The position numbers and the translations under genes are program-made. DNA of 58,430 nt from Bradyrhizobium neotropicale (GTDB lineage Bacteria > Pseudomonadota > Alphaproteobacteria > Rhizobiales > Xanthobacteraceae). The stretch covers positions 1 through 58,430 of the forward strand of contig NZ_LSEF01000093.1 of assembly GCF_001641695.1 (NCBI RefSeq), written 5' to 3'. Below the pieces are notes generated by a model. That model had not been told where the DNA came from. It saw only the letters and a program-made list of their open reading frames with translations, and did not search any database. Positions within the stretch are counted from its first letter, which is position 1; the number at the start of each line of letters is the position of its first letter. This document shows positions 8,724-18,350 of this stretch, in pieces.

Positions 8724-9542
8724 TCAGCGGGCTGCCGACGCTCCGCCTCCCTCATCGATCTGCCGTCCCATCAACGCGATCGCCTTCTGATAGACGCCCG
8801 CGGCATTCCAGGCCTCGATGGCGGCGAAATTCGGTTCTCCCGGCTGGTAGCCGGCGCCTGCGCGCCAACCATGGGCCTTGAGGAAATTCGCGGTCGAGTT
8901 CAGAGCGTTGGCAGCGACGTCGAGATTGCCGGTGCCATAGGCCAGGATGTTCTTGGGCATGAACTGGGTCTGGCCGACCTCGCCGTGCATGGAGCCACGG
9001 GTCGCGCCCGACAGCGCGCCGCGGTCGATCAGCTTCAGCGCCGCATAGAGCTGGTCGGTGAAGAATTCGGGGCGGCGGCAATCATAGGCAAGCGTTGCGA
9101 TCGACGACAGCATGTTCTGGTTGCCGCGCTGGCTGCCGAAACCGGTCTCCATGCCCCAGATCGCGATCAGCGGCCCCGGTGGCACGCCGTAGCGCTGCTG
9201 GATCGAGGCGAACAGTGCGGCCTGCGACTGCTTCAGCGATCGGCCCCGCGCCACAATGGTGGTGGCTCCGCGCTTGGCGAGAAACTGGTCGAGCGACAGC
9301 GAAAAGCTGCGCTGGCCGCGGTCCGCCGCAATGGTGGCGCTGGCGTAATGGGCCTGCATCAGCGCCGAGATGGCGGTCTGTCCGATGCCCTTGGCTCGGG
9401 CTTCCTCGCTGAACTCACGCTTCCAGGCGTCGAAGCCGGCCGGCGAGCTGCCGCATTGCGCGGCATCGGCCGCTTGCATCAAAGAGAGAAGCAGCGCGGT
9501 AGCGCCGATCATCGCCGTCGCAACTGTCCTGCCCTTGGTCAT
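8724..9542 (-). CDS. Lytic murein transglycosylase, MltB type
   Basis: A 272-residue exported enzyme that would cleave peptidoglycan glycan strands with 1,6-anhydro end formation. The signal peptide is residues 1-27. The SLT_2/MltB fold follows with the catalytic Glu at about 132 in A-I-W-G-M-E-T-G-F-G, then L-A-Y-D-C-R-R-P-E-F-F, E-V-G-Q-T-Q-F-M-P and A-N-F-L-K-A-H-G-W. No lipoprotein cysteine is visible at the signal end, and there is no peptidoglycan-binding domain at the C-terminus, so it is the short soluble form. GGAAGG lies just before the ATG at 9542. Confidence 0.92.
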   Translation of the reverse strand: MTKGRTVATAMIGATALLLSLMQAADAAQCGSSPAGFDAWKREFSEEARAKGIGQTAISALMQAHYASATIAADRGQRSFSLSLDQFLAKRGATTIVARGRSLKQSQAALFASIQQRYGVPPGPLIAIWGMETGFGSQRGNQNMLSSIATLAYDCRRPEFFTDQLYAALKLIDRGALSGATRGSMHGEVGQTQFMPKNILAYGTGNLDVAANALNSTANFLKAHGWRAGAGYQPGEPNFAAIEAWNAAGVYQKAIALMGRQIDEGGGASAAR

Positions 9543-9670
9543 TCCGCCTTCCTCTCTCTAGCTATGCGCGACCGGCTCGCGCGGGCGCATGATCCTACGT
9601 CAATAGCCCCTGCTCAAGCCCCGGCGAACGTAATCAGCGCCGGTCAGGCCCTTGACACCCCGCCAATCTC

Positions 9671-10480
9671 CTAATTTCCGTCACCGTCGTGGCCGAGCAG
9701 GAAATCCACCATAATGCCCTGGTGCTGCCGGTACATGTCGGCGCCGGTCGCGGTGATGCAGCCGATCTTGCGGGCCGCCGCAATGAACGGCGAGACCTCA
9801 GGCTTGGTGATTACGCAACCGCAATAGGCTGTTGGCACGAGCCGCGTGACATCGACCGGCAGCGGGTCGCCCTCTTTCATCCCTGCCGGCGTCGCATTGG
9901 CGACAAAGTCGAAGCTGGCGGGATCCATGCTCCCGAGCCGGGCGGGCGCCCTGCCAAGCCGGTTGAGCTGGTCGATCAGCGCGTCGCGGCGCTCGGCCGC
10001 GCTGTCGTGAACGGCGATCTCGCTGACACCCGCCTCGACCAGTGCCAGCGCGATGGCCGATCCGGCGCCACCGGCGCCGACCAGCAGCGCGCGCATGCCC
10101 CTGGGATCGATCCCCTTCGCCCGCGCGGCGCCGACGAAGCCGAGGCCATCCACCATGTCGCCATGCCAGGCGCCATCGGCGCGCCGGCGCATCAGGTTCA
10201 CCGTGCGCAGGAAATGTGCACGCTCCGTCGCGCTGGCGCAGGCCTGGTAACAGGCGAATTTGTGCGGAATGGTCACGACGATGCCGTCGAGGTTCTTCAA
10301 CCGCACCGCAACCGAGAGGAAATCTGGCAGATCGTGGGGCGCGACCTGAACGGGCGCGAGGATGCCATCATGGCCACGCGCGGCGAAGGCGGCCGTCACG
10401 CCCGCGGGCGAGCGCACCTGCGCAATGGGATCGCCGACGATGACGTAGAGCCGTGTCGCGCCGCTGAGTGTTGGGGTCAT
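9671..10480 (-). CDS. Shikimate-dehydrogenase-like oxidoreductase, altered substrate site
   Basis: A 269-residue two-domain protein. The C-terminal Rossmann part has G-A-G-G-A-G-S-A (about 135-142). Of the substrate residues, the Lys of T-I-P-H-K (about 74) and the Asp of M-V-D-G-L-G (about 111) are kept. The first Ser of the usual S-x-S-P is Val (V-R-S-P), and the usual N-V-T and N-T-D pieces read V-V-T and M-V-D. It is therefore probably not the housekeeping AroE; the substrate is likely another hydroxylated ring or small acid. The gene begins 5 bases after the stop of the monooxygenase gene upstream, so the two are likely co-translated. A TTG at 10489 is an alternative start. Confidence 0.8.
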   Translation of the reverse strand: MTPTLSGATRLYVIVGDPIAQVRSPAGVTAAFAARGHDGILAPVQVAPHDLPDFLSVAVRLKNLDGIVVTIPHKFACYQACASATERAHFLRTVNLMRRRADGAWHGDMVDGLGFVGAARAKGIDPRGMRALLVGAGGAGSAIALALVEAGVSEIAVHDSAAERRDALIDQLNRLGRAPARLGSMDPASFDFVANATPAGMKEGDPLPVDVTRLVPTAYCGCVITKPEVSPFIAAARKIGCITATGADMYRQHQGIMVDFLLGHDGDGN

Positions 10481-10485
10481 GCCGA

Positions 10486-12342
10486 TCAAGCCAGGGCCGG
10501 AGAGCTGCCGGCCGCTGCCGCCTCATGGGTCAACTCCAATCCGTCCAGCCGGCCCTCCTTCCGCCACCGTTCCAGCAGCCGCAGGAACGCCACCGGCCCG
10601 CGCCAATATTGGCTGTTTCTCGCCGCGATCGGATCGAACACGCCTTCATTGTTGTAATAGCCGGGCGTGCATTCGGCGAGATAGGTCTGGCGCCCGACCG
10701 CTGCCTTGACAACTTCGTCGACCCAGGCGTTTTCCGCCTCGAGTGTCGGCTCCAGCGTGCGGGCTTTGCGCTTGCGCGCCTCTGCGATCACATAGGCAAT
10801 GTGCTGCGACTGCTCGTCGATGATGTGCGGGAAGTTGGCGCTCTGGCCGGCCTGCACCGTGACGATCAGGAAGCAGTTGGGAAAGCCGCGGCTGTAGAAG
10901 CCGTGCAGCGTCTTGACGCCGTCGCGCCAGCGATCGCTCAGGCTCATGCCGCCGCGGCCATGGACCTCAAAACCCATGCGGCGGGCGTAGTCGGTGCCGA
11001 CCTCGAAGCCGCTGGCATAGATCAGGCAGTCGAGCTCATGGGCCTTGCCGTCGACGATGACGGCATTTTCGGTGATGCGTTCGACGCCCCTGCCTTTGGT
11101 GTCCACGAGATGCACGTTGGGACGGTTGAACGTGTCGAGATATTCGTCGTGAAAGCACGGCCGCTTGCAGAACGCCTTGTACCAGGGCTTTAGCGCCGCC
11201 GCCGTCGCCTCGTCCTTCACCACCCGATCGACGCGGACGCGGATCTCCTCCATCTTGCGGTAGTCGGCCTGTTCGATCACCTTCAGCGCCTCCTCCATCG
11301 AGGTCACCGGCTGCGGCTGGCGGCGCGGCGCTAGCAGAATCTCGCCGAGCAGGCCGGTCCAGCCGTCCTGCACCAGATCCTGTTCGAACGGCTCGCCGGA
11401 GATCACCGCCGTGAAATTGTCCATGCGCTCGCGCTGCCAGCCCGGCGTCAGGCTCTTCGCCCAGACCTCGTCCGTCGGCCGATCGTCGCGCACGCCGATT
11501 GCTGACGGCGTGCGCTGGAAGACGTAGAGCTCCTTCGCGGAACGGCCGAGATGCGGCACGCACTGCACCGCGGTGGCGCCCGTTCCGATGATGCCGACGC
11601 GCTTGTCGGCAAGGTTGGAGAGACCGCCCTCGGCGTTGCCGCCGGTGTAGGCATAATCCCAGCGGCTGGTGTGGAAGCTGTGGCCCTTGAAGGTCTCGAT
11701 GCCGGGAATCCCCGGCAGCTTCGGCCGGCTCAGCGGGCCGCCGGCGAGAATGACGAAGCGCGCGCGGATGCGATCGCCGCGATCGGTCTCGACCAGCCAG
11801 CGTGCGTCGTCTTCCCGCCATTCCATCCGCGAGATGATGGTCTGAAACAGCGCGCGCTCGTAGAGGCCGAAGTGGCGGCCGATGCGGCGCGAATGTTCGT
11901 AGATCTCGGGCGCGCGCGCATATTTGCGCACGGGCATGTAGCCGGTCTCTTCCAAGAGCGGCAGATAGATGTAGCTCTCGGTATCACAGGCCGCACCCGG
12001 ATAGCGATTCCAGTACCAGGTGCCGCCGAAGTCGGCGGCCTTTTCCACGATCCGGAAATCATCAATGCCGGCTTCGCGCAGGCGCGCACCGCACAAGAGA
12101 CCGCCGAAGCCACCGCCGACGATGACCACTTCGGTCTCTTCGCTGACGGCCTCGCGCTTAAATTCCGCATCGGCCCAGGGATCGTCGAGATAGCGGGCAA
12201 AGCCGCCGGTCACCTCGACATATTGCGCCTTGCCTTCAGCGCGCAGGCGAAGGTCGCGCTCGTCCCGATAGCGCGCACGCAAGGTTGCGATGTCGATCGT
12301 AGATGTGCCGGCTGCGCCGGTCTTGTGTTTTTCCGCTGACAT
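10486..12342 (-). CDS. Flavin monooxygenase, Baeyer-Villiger type
   Basis: A 618-residue FAD- and NADPH-dependent enzyme expected to insert oxygen into ketones to give esters or lactones. The FAD motif G-G-G-F-G-G is at 76-81. The Baeyer-Villiger fingerprint F-K-G-H-S-F-H-T-S-R-W-D is at 218-229, and the second nucleotide motif G-T-G-A-T-A is at 253-258. A 60-residue N-terminal extension and a long C-terminus match the cyclopentadecanone/steroid-type branch. GGAGGACAGGG precedes the ATG at 12342. It is divergent from the acyl-CoA ligase at 12519, with a shared 176-base promoter region. Confidence 0.9.
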   Translation of the reverse strand: MSAEKHKTGAAGTSTIDIATLRARYRDERDLRLRAEGKAQYVEVTGGFARYLDDPWADAEFKREAVSEETEVVIVGGGFGGLLCGARLREAGIDDFRIVEKAADFGGTWYWNRYPGAACDTESYIYLPLLEETGYMPVRKYARAPEIYEHSRRIGRHFGLYERALFQTIISRMEWREDDARWLVETDRGDRIRARFVILAGGPLSRPKLPGIPGIETFKGHSFHTSRWDYAYTGGNAEGGLSNLADKRVGIIGTGATAVQCVPHLGRSAKELYVFQRTPSAIGVRDDRPTDEVWAKSLTPGWQRERMDNFTAVISGEPFEQDLVQDGWTGLLGEILLAPRRQPQPVTSMEEALKVIEQADYRKMEEIRVRVDRVVKDEATAAALKPWYKAFCKRPCFHDEYLDTFNRPNVHLVDTKGRGVERITENAVIVDGKAHELDCLIYASGFEVGTDYARRMGFEVHGRGGMSLSDRWRDGVKTLHGFYSRGFPNCFLIVTVQAGQSANFPHIIDEQSQHIAYVIAEARKRKARTLEPTLEAENAWVDEVVKAAVGRQTYLAECTPGYYNNEGVFDPIAARNSQYWRGPVAFLRLLERWRKEGRLDGLELTHEAAAAGSSPALA

Positions 12343-12518
12343 CCCTGTCCTCCACGGGCGAACGCTGCTTCGCCGGCAGCTCGCATCAATTAGCCCTGAA
12401 AAAGTGACGCACGCAATCACATCGCTCGTTTTTTGCGTGAAGGCGGCGCGACGTTCCGCTAGCTTGCACGGAAATCTACAAGCGCGCCGCGTAACGACGT
12501 GGCGATCTGGAGGAGATG

Positions 12519-14144
12519 ATGCAGGGATTGATGATGGACATGCCGCTCCTGATCAGCGGCTTGATCCAGTATGCGGCCGACTATCACGGCGAAGCGGAGA
12601 TCGTCGCGCGCGAGATCGAGGGCGACATCCATCGCTACACCTATGCGGACGCCCATCCGCGCATCAAGCGCATGGCGTTGGCCTTGAAGCGGCTTGGCAT
12701 GAATCCCGGCGACCGCGTCGGCACGCTCGCCTGGAATACCCACCGTCATTTCGAGATGTTCTACGCCGCGCCCGGCATGGGCTACGTGCTGCATACCGTC
12801 AATCCGCGACTGTTTCCCGAGCAGCTCATCTACATCATCAACCATGCCGAAGACCGGCTGCTGTTCATCGACCGCGCCACGCTGCCGATCGTCGAGGCGA
12901 TCGCGCCGCAGCTCAACACGATCGAAGCCTATGTCGTGATGACCTCGCGCGAGCGCATGCCGGAAACAAAGCTTGCGAACGTGCATTGCTACGAGGAAGT
13001 GCTGGAGAAGGAGAACGACGCCGGCTTCGCCTGGCCGCTGTTCGACGAAAAATCCGCCTCCACCATCTGCTACACCTCGGGTACGACGGGCAATCCCAAG
13101 GGCGTGATCTATTCGCACCGCGCCGCGATCCTGCAGACCATGACCTGCTGCAATTTCGACTTCCTGCCGGGACATATCGAAGGCGTGCGCGAGGTAATGA
13201 TGCCGATGGCGCCCCTCTTCCACGGCAATGGCTGGAACATGCCGTTCACCGCGCCCTACACCGGCTCGAAGCTGGTGCTGCCCGGCCGCAACTACGAGCC
13301 AGACAAGCTCTATGAACTGCTCGAGGGCGAGAAGGTGACGCTGTCGGCGGGCGTGCCGAGCTTCTGGCTGATCCTGCTCGACTGGCTGGGGCGCACCGGC
13401 AACAGGTTCACGAACTTGCGTGCAACGCTGTCGTCGGGCTCGGCGCCGCCGCGCGCGATGGTCGAGAAGCTCAAGCGCGAGTACGATGTCGATTACATCC
13501 AGGCCTGGGGCATGACCGAGGCCCTGGGCTGCTCGATGCCTGGCTTGCGGCCGGGCTCGGAGCATCTCAGCGACAAAGAGAAGTTCGACCGGCGCATGGT
13601 GTCGGGCCGCGCCTGCTTCGGCACGAGCTTGCGCATCGTCGATGACGGCGGCAACGAGCTGCCGCGCGACGGCAAGACGGTCGGGCATTTGCGTGCTCGT
13701 GGGCCGTGGGTCGCCTCAGGCTACATGAAGCTCGACGAAGGCCTCGACCGCGACGGCTGGCTGGTCACCGGCGACATGGCCGTGATCGATGCCCAGGGCC
13801 ACGTCACGCTGACCGACCGCTCCAAGGACGTGATCAAGTCCGGCGGCGAATGGATCTCCTCGATCCAGCTCGAGGACATCGCGCTCTCTCATCCCGAGGT
13901 GCTGCAAGCCGCCGTGGTCGCGATCGCTCACGAGAAGTGGCAGGAGCGCCCCCTGCTCCTCGTCGTTCGCAAGCAAGGCTCGACGCTCGACGACAAGACG
14001 CTGCTCGACCATATGCGCCCGAGGGTCGCGAGCTGGTGGATGCCGGACGCCGTCGAATTCATGGACCAGTTTCCGATGACCGGCACCGGCAAGGTGCTGA
14101 AGTCGGCGTTGCGCGAGCAGTACAGGGAGTACCGCGTCGGATAG
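12519..14144 (+). CDS. Acyl-CoA ligase (AMP-forming)
   Basis: A 541-residue member of the ANL family. The phosphate-binding loop Y-T-S-G-T-T-G-N-P-K-G is near 185-195, W-G-M-T-E near 330, Y-x-x-x-W-L-V-T-G-D-M near 415, and the C-terminal Lys region P-M-T-G-T-G-K-V-L-K near 525. It would activate a carboxylic acid to its CoA thioester in the cytoplasm. The closest resemblance is to medium/long-chain fatty acid CoA ligases. Of two adjacent ATGs, the second (12519) is better spaced from GGAGGAG. The acyl-CoA dehydrogenase gene downstream suggests beta-oxidation-like use of the product. Confidence 0.92.
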   Translation: MQGLMMDMPLLISGLIQYAADYHGEAEIVAREIEGDIHRYTYADAHPRIKRMALALKRLGMNPGDRVGTLAWNTHRHFEMFYAAPGMGYVLHTVNPRLFPEQLIYIINHAEDRLLFIDRATLPIVEAIAPQLNTIEAYVVMTSRERMPETKLANVHCYEEVLEKENDAGFAWPLFDEKSASTICYTSGTTGNPKGVIYSHRAAILQTMTCCNFDFLPGHIEGVREVMMPMAPLFHGNGWNMPFTAPYTGSKLVLPGRNYEPDKLYELLEGEKVTLSAGVPSFWLILLDWLGRTGNRFTNLRATLSSGSAPPRAMVEKLKREYDVDYIQAWGMTEALGCSMPGLRPGSEHLSDKEKFDRRMVSGRACFGTSLRIVDDGGNELPRDGKTVGHLRARGPWVASGYMKLDEGLDRDGWLVTGDMAVIDAQGHVTLTDRSKDVIKSGGEWISSIQLEDIALSHPEVLQAAVVAIAHEKWQERPLLLVVRKQGSTLDDKTLLDHMRPRVASWWMPDAVEFMDQFPMTGTGKVLKSALREQYREYRVG

Positions 14145-14152
14145 GCCGCCGC

Positions 14153-14188
14153 ACGATCGCGTCGCGGGCCGTCTCTGTCCGCGATCGT
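14153..14188 (+). terminator. Hairpin after the acyl-CoA ligase
   Basis: ACGATCGCG (14153-14161) pairs perfectly with CGCGATCGT (14180-14188). A short CTTCACCTTTTG tract follows. It may be a terminator or attenuator before the DUF2961 gene. Confidence 0.4.
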
Positions 14189-14253
14189 CTTCACCTTTTG
14201 GTAGATTCGCCGGCGATATATCGGGGCATCGCTAACGCTGGATCGAGGATACC

Positions 14254-15372
14254 GTGGCGTTTTCCGGATTGGGCATGCATCTCGGCAATCTGTCGCGGCT
14301 GTCGAATGCGCTGACGCGCTCGATTAGCCCCGAGAATTTTACAGGCGAGAGGGGCAAGGGCGGCATGTCCGTCGACGGCCCCGCGGCGCGCCAGGCGCGC
14401 GACCTCGGTCAGGGGTGGAAGGTCTCGCCCTATGTCGTCATCGAACCGGGCACGACTTTCACGCTTGCGGACATCTCGGGCCAGGGCGCGATCCAGCAGG
14501 TCTGGATGACGCTGGCGCGTGGGCGCCTGCGCCATTCGATCCTGCGGATCTACTGGGACGACCAGGAGCAGCCGAGCGTCGAATGCCCGGCTGGCGACTT
14601 CTTCGCCTGCGGATGGGAAGAGTTCGCGCAGGTGTCCTCGCTCGCGGTCTGCGTCAATCCCGGGCGCGCCTTCAACTGCTATTGGGAAATGCCGTTCCGC
14701 AAGCGCGCGCGCTTCACGCTGGAGAACCGCAGCGAGGAGCCGCTCACCGTCTACTACCAGATCAACTACACGCTGACCGACGTGCCCGAAGACTGCGCCT
14801 ATTTCCACGCGCAGTTCCGCCGCACCAATCCGCTGCGGTACAGGGAGGTCTACACCATCCTCGACGGCGTGGCGGGGGCAGGCCACTATGTCGGCACCTA
14901 CATGGCCTGGGGCGTTCACAACAACGGCTGGTGGGGCGAAGGCGAGATCAAGTTCTTCATCGATGACGACGGCGAATTTCCGACGATCTGCGGCACCGGC
15001 ACGGAGGACTACTTTTGCGGGGCCTATAATTTCGATCCCTATGTCGCCCATTCCGGCCAAGGCCCCGCGCAGCAATCGCGCTACCAGGAATTCACCACGC
15101 CCTATGCCGGCCTGCCGCAGGTGATCCGCCCCGACGGCGTCTACAAGTCGCAGCAGCGCTTCGGCATGTACCGCTGGCACATCCCGGATCCGATCCGCTT
15201 CCGCTCCGACCTGCGCGTGACCATCCAGGCGCTGGGCTGGCTGCCCGGCACCAAGGAGCCCAAATATCTTCCATTGCAGGACGACATCGCCTCGGTCGCG
15301 TTCTGGTACCAGACGCTGCCGACGGTGCCGTTCCCAAAGCTGCCTGATCCGGACTATCTCGAAATCGGCTAA
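14254..15372 (+). CDS. DUF2961 protein (GH172-like fold)
   Basis: A 372-residue protein with features of DUF2961: an early G-G-M-S-V-D, I-Q-Q-V-W-M-T, L-R-I-Y-W-D-D, then G-D-F-F near 112, W-G-E-G-E-I-K-F-F-I-D-D-D and G-T-G-T-E-D-Y-F. The family includes glycoside hydrolase family 172 enzymes acting on alpha-D-fructo- and arabinofuranosides, with two catalytic glutamates; E in G-E-G-E and in G-T-E-D are candidates here. No signal peptide is visible, so it is probably cytoplasmic. The start is a GTG at 14254 with GAGGATACC upstream. Its placement between CoA-ligase and dehydrogenase genes is unusual for a glycosidase. Confidence 0.82.
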   Translation: MAFSGLGMHLGNLSRLSNALTRSISPENFTGERGKGGMSVDGPAARQARDLGQGWKVSPYVVIEPGTTFTLADISGQGAIQQVWMTLARGRLRHSILRIYWDDQEQPSVECPAGDFFACGWEEFAQVSSLAVCVNPGRAFNCYWEMPFRKRARFTLENRSEEPLTVYYQINYTLTDVPEDCAYFHAQFRRTNPLRYREVYTILDGVAGAGHYVGTYMAWGVHNNGWWGEGEIKFFIDDDGEFPTICGTGTEDYFCGAYNFDPYVAHSGQGPAQQSRYQEFTTPYAGLPQVIRPDGVYKSQQRFGMYRWHIPDPIRFRSDLRVTIQALGWLPGTKEPKYLPLQDDIASVAFWYQTLPTVPFPKLPDPDYLEIG

Positions 15373-15401
15373 ACCGCCGCTCATCGTCAAGGAGACGAAA
15401 G

Positions 15402-16613
<1,212 letters not shown>

Positions 16614-16664
16614 ACCGGCGTTGGCTCGTCGGCAAACACCGAAGCCAACGCATCGGCCTGGGGG

Positions 16665-16769
16665 CTAATCGAAGCTTGGCGGCTCGTCGAACGTTGCTGA
16701 CACACTCTGCTTCGACATTGCGTCGAGCATCGCTCCAAAGATGATGAACGGCAGATAAAACATAAGCAT
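16665..16769 (-). CDS. Tiny hydrophobic protein (34 residues)
   Basis: ATG at 16769 with CAGGAGGA about 8 bases upstream. It encodes M-L-M-F-Y-L-P-F-I-I-F-G-A-M-L followed by a polar tail ending P-P-S-F-D. A short N-terminal membrane segment is predicted by eye. It is one of three small hydrophobic minus-strand ORFs in the 667-base gap between 16613 and 17281. No family known to me. Confidence 0.55.
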   Translation of the reverse strand: MLMFYLPFIIFGAMLDAMSKQSVSATFDEPPSFD

Positions 16770-16894
16770 GATCGCATTCCTCCTGCTGTGACAACCTCGG
16801 CCTGCAGAGCCGAGTTCCTGAAATTGACACGCGCGAGCCCTGGAACATTCTCGTCACTTATCCGACTACCGACGAGAACGGACCACGGCGAGTA

Positions 16895-16975
16895 TCAGGA
16901 ACGCATTGCGTCGATCGCATGAGCGATCAAAACCATTGCGCTCGCGGCAATGAGAAACACAAACACCCAACTCAC
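16895..16975 (-). CDS. Tiny single-membrane-segment protein (26 residues)
   Basis: A GTG start at 16975 with GGAGGCGGAC immediately upstream. It encodes a nearly continuous membrane helix beginning (M)-S-W-V-F-V-F-L-I-A-A and ending I-A-H-A-I-D-A-M-R-S. The end resembles the A-H-A-L-D-A-Y-R-T-S end of the 30-residue ORF at 7747-7839. The similarity of two independent small ORFs is the main support that both are real genes. Confidence 0.55.
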   Translation of the reverse strand: MSWVFVFLIAASAMVLIAHAIDAMRS

Positions 16976-17096
16976 GTCCGCCTCCAACGCCGGGAGTGAA
17001 CGCGCTCATCCATGCACAGTCAAAAACCATCGGTCTGGAACCGCAATTCAGCGGCTCGCTGATGCTTCGCGGCAACAAGTGCATCCGCTGTCGGCC

Positions 17097-17168
17097 CTAT
17101 CGGCAGAATGCCAAAAGGAGCAACGCGCCAACCACGCAGGCCGCGAGGAATAAAAGCAAAACGCTCAA
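17097..17168 (-). CDS. Possible tiny hydrophobic peptide (23 residues)
   Basis: A TTG start at 17168 with GGGGGAG about 5 bases upstream. It encodes a leucine/alanine-rich helix starting (M)-S-V-L-L-L-F-L-A-A-C and ending L-A-F-C-R. It is third in line with the two tiny ORFs at 16665 and 16895. The TTG start lowers confidence. Confidence 0.35.
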   Translation of the reverse strand: MSVLLLFLAACVVGALLLLAFCR

Positions 17169-17280
17169 TAGAGCTCCCCCGACTCACACACGTGCGTCAG
17201 GATTAGCCTTGCCATTTGGCATTGAAACGTTTGTTGCCAGTTTTTCCCCAACCCAAACGCGCTGCCGTGCAATCGTTGCG

Positions 17281-18147
17281 TTAGTCCAATACCTCCACCG
17301 TCGCCGAGCGGCCGGCGACGAGCGACATGTTGTCGGGGACATTGTCCAGCGCGATGCGCACGGGAACGCGCTGGGCGAGGCGCACCCAGCTGAACGTCGG
17401 GTTGACGTTCGCGAGCAGGCTCGCGCCCTCGGCGCGGTCGCGGTCCTCGATGCCGGCCGCGATGCTCTCGACGTGACCGGTGAGCGTGACCTTCTCGCCC
17501 ATTAGGCGTACCTGCACCTTGTCGCCGACGCGGATGCGCGCGAGCTTTGTCTCTTCGAAATAGCCCTCGACATGCAGCGTGTCGGTGTCGACCAGCGCCA
17601 TCACGCCCTTGCCGGCCGTGACGTAAGCGCCGGGGCGCAAATCCATGTTGGTGATCACGCCGTTGACGGAGGCGCGGACCTCGCTGCGGTCGAGATTGAG
17701 CTGGGCCACCGCGCGATCGGCGACGGCCTGATCAAAGGCCGCCTTGGCCTGGAGCTGAGTGGCCAGAACCTGCTCCTGCTTCTGCTGTGACACCGCATCG
17801 GTCGTCAGCGCGCTGTAGCGCTTCAGGTCTGAGTTGGCCTGATCGAGGGTCGCCTCGTGACCTGCGACAGCGGCGTCGGCCTGCCGCAGCGCCAGCGCGA
17901 AACGTTCGCGATCGATCCGGAACAGGACGTCGCCGCGATGGACCTTCTGGTTGTCCTTGACCAGCACCTCCGTGACGAAGCCGGACACGTCGGGCGCGAC
18001 CTGGACCACGTCGGCGCGAACGCGGCCATCACGCGTCCACGGCGAGTCCATGTAGTAGACCCAAAGCTCGCCGCCGACGAAAAGCGCCGCGACGACGACA
18101 ATAATGGTCAGCGCAAGGCGGCCGAGCCAGCCAAGATTCGCTTTCAT
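17281..18147 (-). CDS. HlyD/AaeA-type periplasmic adaptor of an efflux pump
   Basis: A 288-residue membrane-fusion protein. A single N-terminal membrane helix (about 8-28) is followed by W-T-R-D-G-R-V-R-A-D-V-V, the lipoyl half-motifs and a coiled hairpin (about 85-150). The beta-barrel part contains L-R-P-G-A-Y-V-T-A-G. It would link an inner membrane FUSC pump to an outer channel. Its ATG overlaps the TGA of the DUF1656 gene by 4 bases, and GGAG lies 8 bases upstream. Together with the DUF1656 and FUSC genes it matches the AaeXAB-type aromatic acid efflux system. Confidence 0.92.
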   Translation of the reverse strand: MKANLGWLGRLALTIIVVVAALFVGGELWVYYMDSPWTRDGRVRADVVQVAPDVSGFVTEVLVKDNQKVHRGDVLFRIDRERFALALRQADAAVAGHEATLDQANSDLKRYSALTTDAVSQQKQEQVLATQLQAKAAFDQAVADRAVAQLNLDRSEVRASVNGVITNMDLRPGAYVTAGKGVMALVDTDTLHVEGYFEETKLARIRVGDKVQVRLMGEKVTLTGHVESIAAGIEDRDRAEGASLLANVNPTFSWVRLAQRVPVRIALDNVPDNMSLVAGRSATVEVLD

Positions 18148-18350
18148 GGCAAAAACTCCGAGAGATAGACGACGCCGCCCAAGAGACAGACGAACAGCGC
18201 GAAATCGAACAGCGCGCGGTGCCAGACCAGCCGGTAGAGGTCGAAGCGCTGCATCAGCCGGCGAAGCAAGGCGCTCAGCACATAGGCGACGATGATCCAC
18301 AGGAGCAGCGCCGGCACGAGCACACCGTAGATGTCGATCTGATATCTCAT
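18144..18350 (-). CDS. DUF1656 (AaeX-like) small membrane protein
   Basis: A 68-residue protein with two membrane helices (about 8-28 and 45-63). It starts M-R-Y-Q-I-D-I-Y-G-V-L-V-P and contains L-Y-R-L-V-W-H-R-A-L-F-D, the typical DUF1656 pattern. It overlaps the FUSC gene upstream and the HlyD gene downstream by 4 bases each, a fixed arrangement in AaeXAB-type operons. The family function is not established. Confidence 0.93.
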   Translation of the reverse strand: MRYQIDIYGVLVPALLLWIIVAYVLSALLRRLMQRFDLYRLVWHRALFDFALFVCLLGGVVYLSEFLP

